8,429 bases of DNA. Origin: CAYMDS01 sp964576705. Lineage in GTDB: Bacteria; Patescibacteriota; Microgenomatia; Levybacterales; UBA12049. Position numbers and translations under genes: made by a program. The stretch spans positions 1 to 8,429 of the forward strand of contig CAZNVI010000048.1 of assembly GCA_964576705.1 (NCBI GenBank), in the 5' to 3' direction. Below, one piece after another: positions 5,210 through 8,429 of this stretch (position 1 is its first letter; the number at the start of each line of letters is the position of its first letter). The notes beneath the pieces are model-generated. The model was not told the origin of the DNA and ran no database searches. It was given only the letters and a program-made list of their open reading frames with translations.

Positions 5210-6547
5210 ATGATCGATAACCCTTGGATCCGGGCAAAACATCAATTAGAGAAAACCGCATCTCTTATAAAACTCGATCCGCTATTGTTAACTATACTGT
5301 CAGAACCTGATAGAATTTCTGAATTTTCTATACCTATAAAATTAGACTCTGGTGATGTTAAGAGTTATACAGGTTTTAGAGCACAACATAATGATTTACT
5401 AGGACCCTATAAAGGGGGCCTTCGATATCACCCACAAGTTTCAATGGATGAGGTGAAAGCTCTCGCATTTTGGATGACTATAAAAAATGCAGTTATAGAT
5501 GTGCCTTTCGGTGGGGGAAAAGGTGGTGTAATAGTGAATCCTAAGTCATTATCAGAAGCGGAATTAAAACGTTTAACATTGGAGTTCACGCGAAAACTAT
5601 TTCCGTTAATCGGTCCCTATCTTGATGTACCGGCGCCCGATGTAAATACGAACCCTAAGATAATGGGGTGGATAGTTGAAGAATACAAAAAGATAGCAGA
5701 TGGTCACACTTCGCTAAAGCTACGAGGGGCAGGCGAAGGGCAGATGGCGAAGGGTAAGCGCAGAAATGAATTATCTGCAGTTGTAACGGGGAAGCCTTTG
5801 GATATGAATGGATCTGAGGGTAGGACTGAAGCAACAGGCTTAGGTGGAGTTTACGCGCTTCTTGCTGTCCTCAGAAAACTCGGAATCAATCATAGAAATA
5901 TGTCTGTAGCTATTCAAGGATTTGGTAATGTGGGTATGTTTATCGCTAAATTCTTGCAATTAGAAGGATTTAATATAGTCGCTGTATCAGATTCAAAAGG
6001 TGGAATTTTTATACCGTCCGGGGTACCTGATATAGACTTAATTCAGAATTATAAAAAAGAACAGGGAATGCTGGCAGGGTGTTATTGTGTCGGGTCAGTT
6101 TGTGATGTACGATACAAAAATAAAGTTGAGGGCAAGGATCTGGAGCCTGAGGAATTATTAGAATTACCGGTAGATATTATAATTCCGGCAGCGCTTGAAA
6201 ACGTATTAACTAAAGAAACTGCAAGAAAAGTTAAAGCCAGGTATGTTTTGGAAATGGCTAATGGCCCGACCACAGATGAAGCTGATGAGATATTAAAGAA
6301 AAGAGGAATTACTGTAATACCGGATGTTTTGGCTAATTCCGGAGGTGTCGCGACAAGTTATTTCGAATGGTATCAAAATATCCATGGTGAAAAATGGACT
6401 GCGGAAAAAGTTTTTAAAAGATTGAAAGAAAAAATGGAAAGAGCTGTTGATGAAGTATATAACGCATCGATAAAATTTAATGTTACGTTCCGCGACGCGG
6501 CGTATATAGTGGCACTTCAGAGAATTGAGAAAAAATTCATTAAGTAA
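5210..6547 (+). CDS. Glutamate dehydrogenase (Glu/Leu/Phe/Val dehydrogenase family)
   Basis: 445 residues; reversible oxidative deamination of glutamate to 2-oxoglutarate and ammonium with NAD(P). Substrate domain: GPYKGGLR (65-72, K68), K92, PFGGGKGG (99-106, catalytic K104) and PAPDVNT (141-147, catalytic D144). Rossmann domain: GFGNVG (237-242), then VSDSKGG; ANGPTT (350-355) and LANSGGVATSYFEW (374-387) close the active site. Cofactor preference cannot be read. Archaeal-type hexameric enzymes have about 420 residues. The excess is largely an insert of about 20 residues, T167-N186, rich in Gly, Lys and Arg, between EEYKK and AVVTGKP. It falls in a surface-loop position and spares all motifs, so activity is probably kept. 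Partner of the upstream glutamine synthetase in ammonium assimilation or, run in reverse, glutamate breakdown. Confidence 0.95.
   Translation: MIDNPWIRAKHQLEKTASLIKLDPLLLTILSEPDRISEFSIPIKLDSGDVKSYTGFRAQHNDLLGPYKGGLRYHPQVSMDEVKALAFWMTIKNAVIDVPFGGGKGGVIVNPKSLSEAELKRLTLEFTRKLFPLIGPYLDVPAPDVNTNPKIMGWIVEEYKKIADGHTSLKLRGAGEGQMAKGKRRNELSAVVTGKPLDMNGSEGRTEATGLGGVYALLAVLRKLGINHRNMSVAIQGFGNVGMFIAKFLQLEGFNIVAVSDSKGGIFIPSGVPDIDLIQNYKKEQGMLAGCYCVGSVCDVRYKNKVEGKDLEPEELLELPVDIIIPAALENVLTKETARKVKARYVLEMANGPTTDEADEILKKRGITVIPDVLANSGGVATSYFEWYQNIHGEKWTAEKVFKRLKEKMERAVDEVYNASIKFNVTFRDAAYIVALQRIEKKFIK
5708..5767 (+). other. In-frame insert in glutamate dehydrogenase with 14-bp direct repeat
   Basis: Codons 167-186 have no counterpart in a remembered Pyrococcus sequence, where 13 residues instead of 32 separate the EY and TGKP anchors. 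The DNA contains GGCGAAGGG twice (5732-5740 and 5746-5754, 14 bases apart) and an inverted pair CTTCGC / GCGAAG (5710-5715 with 5733-5738). It is visibly richer in G and C than the surrounding gene. This resembles in-frame palindromic repeats inserted into genes in Rickettsia, but whether the insert is repeated elsewhere in this genome cannot be seen. Confidence 0.5.
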
Positions 6548-6674
6548 TCCTAGAATATCAAAGCCAGAATATCCCCTTGCGCAGCCTCAATTCCTCACCC
6601 AAGGCATGCAAGCGAGCTCCTTCGCTTCGCTCGTCCGCTCCCCCCCGAGTGTCCAGAAGTTAATCGACTGCTAC
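6548..6674. other. Intergenic spacer with a GC-rich hairpin patch
   Basis: The spacer between glutamate dehydrogenase and the hydrolase gene holds a direct repeat AGAATATC (6552-6559 and 6566-6573). It also holds a GC-rich patch at about 6607-6646 that contrasts with the AT-rich surroundings. In it AAGCGA pairs with TCGCTT (6610-6615 with 6622-6627) or, alternatively, CGAGC with GCTCG (6613-6617 with 6629-6633), and a run of seven C follows (6640-6646). No T-run follows, so it is not a standard terminator. A short open frame across it (6525-6707) shows no protein-like features. Confidence 0.4.
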
Positions 6675-6703
6675 TTTACAACATTGAGTTTCCTTGGTAG
6701 TAT
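6675..6703 (+). promoter_or_regulatory. Promoter of the alpha/beta hydrolase gene
   Basis: TTTACA (6675-6680, 5 of 6), a 17-base spacer, TAGTAT (6698-6703, 4 of 6), then 9 bases to the ATG at 6713. The predicted leader is 2-3 bases. The GCGGTGATG overlapping the start looks like a Shine-Dalgarno core but is too close to serve this ATG. Confidence 0.5.
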
Positions 6704-6712
6704 TTAGCGGTG

Positions 6713-7804
6713 ATGAAGAACGGTACTATTCTGTTTGGAGTTTTAGTAATTCTATTATTGGGTTTGGTATTCTCCGCAAATCTTCGAAATAAACTTATAG
6801 GAACAGTTATAAATAATACTACTCTTGATAAAACTGATGATAATTTATCTGATAACCAAGGTGGTCTGACTACTGATCTTAACCCTTTAGCTATTTCGTC
6901 TTTGAGGGCAGGGAGCTATCCCGGATCGGATATTATGATTGAAGAAACACTCGAGCAGGGTAGTAATTATGATAGATATCTTGCGTCATATAAATCGGAA
7001 GGATTGAAGATTTATGCGTTATTGACCATTCCCAGTGGAGCTCCGCCTAAATCAGGCTGGCCGACCATCATATTCAATCATGGATACATACCCCCAAGTG
7101 AATATAGAACTACAGAACGGTATATTGCTTATGTAGATGGATTTGCCAGAAATGGATATGTAGTTTTTCGTCCTGATTACCGCGGTCATGGAGAGTCCGA
7201 TGGGGAGGCTCCCGGCGGATATGGATCAAATGCATATGTGATAGATGTGTTAAATGCTGTATCATCAGTTAAAAGATATAACGATCAGATATCCTCACAA
7301 ACAAAAATTGTAGATATAAATCGAATCGGTATGTGGGGGCATAGTATGGGAGGTTTTATAACTCTTAGAAATATGGTAACGACGAAGGATGTAAAAGCAG
7401 GTGTTATATGGGCGGGGGTAGTAGCATCATATCCAGATCTTATTAATAAATGGCGCCGTTCCCCGGGCACTACAAATACCCCATCGGTAACAGGAAGCGC
7501 ACGAAGATGGCGTCAATTATTAGTAGATCAATTCGGTGAACCTTCAAATGATTCCAGTTTCTGGCAATCGATTTCAGCTAACTTTTTTTTGAAAGATATC
7601 TCAGGGCCGGTACAATTACATCATGGAACTGCAGATGAATCAGTGCCGCTCGTATTTTCCCAGGATTTGGAGAAGCAAATGAAAGCAGCCGAAAAAGATG
7701 TTGAATTGTATGTATACGAAGGGGATGATCATAACATTTCAGCTAATTTTAATCTTGCGATGCAAAGATCAATAGAGTTTTTCAATAAATATCTTAAGAA
7801 TTAG
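6713..7804 (+). CDS. Membrane-anchored alpha/beta hydrolase (prolyl-oligopeptidase-like)
   Basis: 363 residues from the ATG at 6713; a GTG codon directly before it (6710) could add one residue. Residues 3-22 form a hydrophobic anchor or signal helix with no lipobox or clear cleavage site. It is followed by a polar Asn/Asp/Thr-rich linker to about residue 58, so the enzyme probably faces outward. Hydrolase core: oxyanion region FNHGYIP (121-127), RPDYRGHGESDG (153-164), nucleophile elbow GHSMGG with S211, acid D308 in HHGTADESVP and H340 in YEGDDHNIS, a complete triad. The fold and motifs resemble the S9 peptidase / dienelactone hydrolase group. No N-terminal beta-propeller is present, so an esterase or short-peptide hydrolase is as likely as a peptidase; the substrate is unknown. 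The cupredoxin gene follows after 100 bases, possibly in the same transcript. Confidence 0.9.
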   Translation: MKNGTILFGVLVILLLGLVFSANLRNKLIGTVINNTTLDKTDDNLSDNQGGLTTDLNPLAISSLRAGSYPGSDIMIEETLEQGSNYDRYLASYKSEGLKIYALLTIPSGAPPKSGWPTIIFNHGYIPPSEYRTTERYIAYVDGFARNGYVVFRPDYRGHGESDGEAPGGYGSNAYVIDVLNAVSSVKRYNDQISSQTKIVDINRIGMWGHSMGGFITLRNMVTTKDVKAGVIWAGVVASYPDLINKWRRSPGTTNTPSVTGSARRWRQLLVDQFGEPSNDSSFWQSISANFFLKDISGPVQLHHGTADESVPLVFSQDLEKQMKAAEKDVELYVYEGDDHNISANFNLAMQRSIEFFNKYLKN

Positions 7805-7887
7805 GTACAAGATGCAAAGGTTCAAGGTACAAGAAAATGATATGTAATTATCCTTCTACCTTTTAACCTTGAACCTTTGTACCTTAC
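7803..7887. repeat. Inverted array of 7-8-bp units forming a long hairpin
   Basis: Starting in the hydrolase stop codon, AGGTACAAG occurs at 7803-7811 and 7825-7833 with ATGCAAAG and GTTCAAG units between. On the opposite strand the downstream half reads AAGGTAC, AAAGGTTC, AAGGTTA, AAAGGTAG, AAGGATA. The two halves are inverted: CAAAGGTTCAAGGT (7815-7828) pairs perfectly over 14 bases with 7866-7879 around a 37-base loop. It shares the A(A/G)GTA(T/C) core with the arrays at 3479 and 5078. In a hydrolase-cupredoxin message it would form a stem just before the cupredoxin ribosome-binding site; it could also attenuate or stabilise one of the cistrons. Confidence 0.68.
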
Positions 7888-7889
7888 GA

Positions 7890-7900
7890 GAGGCGGTGAT
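7890..7900 (+). promoter_or_regulatory. Strong Shine-Dalgarno site of the cupredoxin gene
   Basis: GAGGCGGTGAT matches the canonical AAGGAGGTGAT at 9 of 11 positions and lies 4 bases before the ATG at 7905. It is the only good ribosome-binding site in the window and fixes the start. The in-frame TTG at 7869 lies in the repeat arm upstream and would encode an implausible leader, so it is rejected. Confidence 0.78.
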
Positions 7901-7904
7901 ATAT

Positions 7905-8429
7905 ATGGAAGAAAACAATCATACAATGCCTGCAGAGAAAAATAACATGATGCCTTTGATCATAGGAGCTGTTGTTTTATTATTGATCGTCGGTGGCGCA
8001 TATTTCTTTATGTCAAATAATAAAAATGCTTCGACATCAACTGATACAAATAATACAACATCTAATGAGACTGCTGATGATAATTCAACGATGAACGAGA
8101 CAGAAGGAAACGTAACCGAAGAAGGCGATGAAATGGAGCCAGATGACTCTGGTGTGAAAACTTTTGAAGTAGCAGGGTCGGCTTTCGCATTCGATGTTAA
8201 AGAGATGAAAGTGAAAAAAGGCGACACAGTACGAATAGTGTTCACAAATAGCGGTGGTACGCACGACTGGGTAATTGACGAATTCGATGCGAGAACCCAA
8301 ATCTTAGAAGATGGAGATAGCGAAACTATAGAATTCGTAGCAGATACAGCTGGGACATTTGAATACTATTGCAGTGTAGGAAATCACAGAGCGATGGGAA
8401 TGGTCGGAAACCTGATCGTTGAAGAGTAA
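7905..8429 (+). CDS. Membrane-anchored cupredoxin (type I blue copper protein)
   Basis: 174 residues, complete, ending on the last base of the window. Domains in order: short charged N-terminus; transmembrane anchor (about 17-36, PLIIGAVVLLLIVGGAYFF); acidic Thr/Ser/Asn/Asp/Glu-rich linker (about 37-83); cupredoxin domain (84-174). The full copper set is visible: H120 in GGTHDW, then C156, H161 and M166 (or M164) in YYCSVGNHRAMGMVG. C-x4-H-x4-M is the rusticyanin-like spacing. It should carry single electrons or sequester copper on the outer face of the membrane. No redox partner, copper chaperone or terminal oxidase is in the window. The linker looks like a flexible tether. The start is fixed by a strong ribosome-binding site, so the gene may be the second cistron after the hydrolase. 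Confidence 0.93.
   Translation: MEENNHTMPAEKNNMMPLIIGAVVLLLIVGGAYFFMSNNKNASTSTDTNNTTSNETADDNSTMNETEGNVTEEGDEMEPDDSGVKTFEVAGSAFAFDVKEMKVKKGDTVRIVFTNSGGTHDWVIDEFDARTQILEDGDSETIEFVADTAGTFEYYCSVGNHRAMGMVGNLIVEE

Noticed and set aside
6525..6707. A 60-codon open frame between glutamate dehydrogenase and the hydrolase
   Set aside because: It overlaps the dehydrogenase end, crosses a GC-rich hairpin and C7 run, has no start signals and reads as low-similarity, non-globular sequence.
7869..7904. An upstream TTG start for the cupredoxin adding 12 residues
   Set aside because: It lies within the inverted repeat arm. The ATG at 7905 has a strong ribosome-binding site 4 bases ahead, and the extra residues do not look like a signal peptide start.
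7919..8300. Minus-strand open frames opposite the cupredoxin
   Set aside because: They are antisense to a protein with a complete copper site and have no motifs or start context of their own.

Overview
The window looks like a piece of an AT-rich bacterial chromosome, most plausibly from the Candidate Phyla Radiation / Patescibacteria (Microgenomates-like). That placement is inference: it rests on the RAYT-type transposase, the divergent short glutamine synthetase, small stand-alone enzymes with almost no operons, and starts without Shine-Dalgarno sites. Bacterial -35/-10 boxes argue against archaea. TGA ends two genes (positions 1566-1568 and 2466-2468) and is not read through, so the recoded UGA of some Patescibacteria is not in use. 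There is no rRNA, tRNA or CRISPR, and no gene-free stretch exceeds 300 bases.

Layout. Bases 1-51 are the tail of a gene entering from the left. Bases 60-837 form a compact single-gene mobile element: a Y1 (HUH) REP-associated transposase on the minus strand, flanked by 40-bp inverted ends that each fold into a hairpin. Next come an AlkD-type DNA glycosylase (+) and an FKBP peptidyl-prolyl isomerase (-), overlapping tail to tail, then a divergently transcribed Nudix hydrolase (+) and a YCII-like protein (+). A 140-bp convergent gap with two strong potential stem-loops separates these from a membrane-anchored methyltransferase (-) resembling the FAM173 lysine methyltransferase family. The right half, all plus strand, holds glutamine synthetase, glutamate dehydrogenase, a membrane-anchored alpha/beta hydrolase and a membrane-anchored cupredoxin.

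How the genes work together. Glutamine synthetase and glutamate dehydrogenase form a short ammonium-assimilation (or glutamate-catabolism) pair, each with its own promoter. The last two genes encode proteins tethered to the membrane with the working domain probably outside. AlkD, Nudix, FKBP and YCII are ordinary maintenance functions and need not be linked.

Most striking beyond the genes: (1) a -10-like hexamer lies about 6-15 bases from the start codon of nearly every gene, predicting leaderless or near-leaderless mRNAs, while only the cupredoxin, which follows another gene, has a strong Shine-Dalgarno; (2) the transposase promoter's -35 box lies inside the element's own terminal hairpin; (3) three intergenic spaces carry degenerate tandem arrays of 7- or 9-bp units related to A(A/G)GTA(T/C); (4) glutamate dehydrogenase contains an in-frame, GC-richer insert of about 20 residues that looks like a captured repeat.
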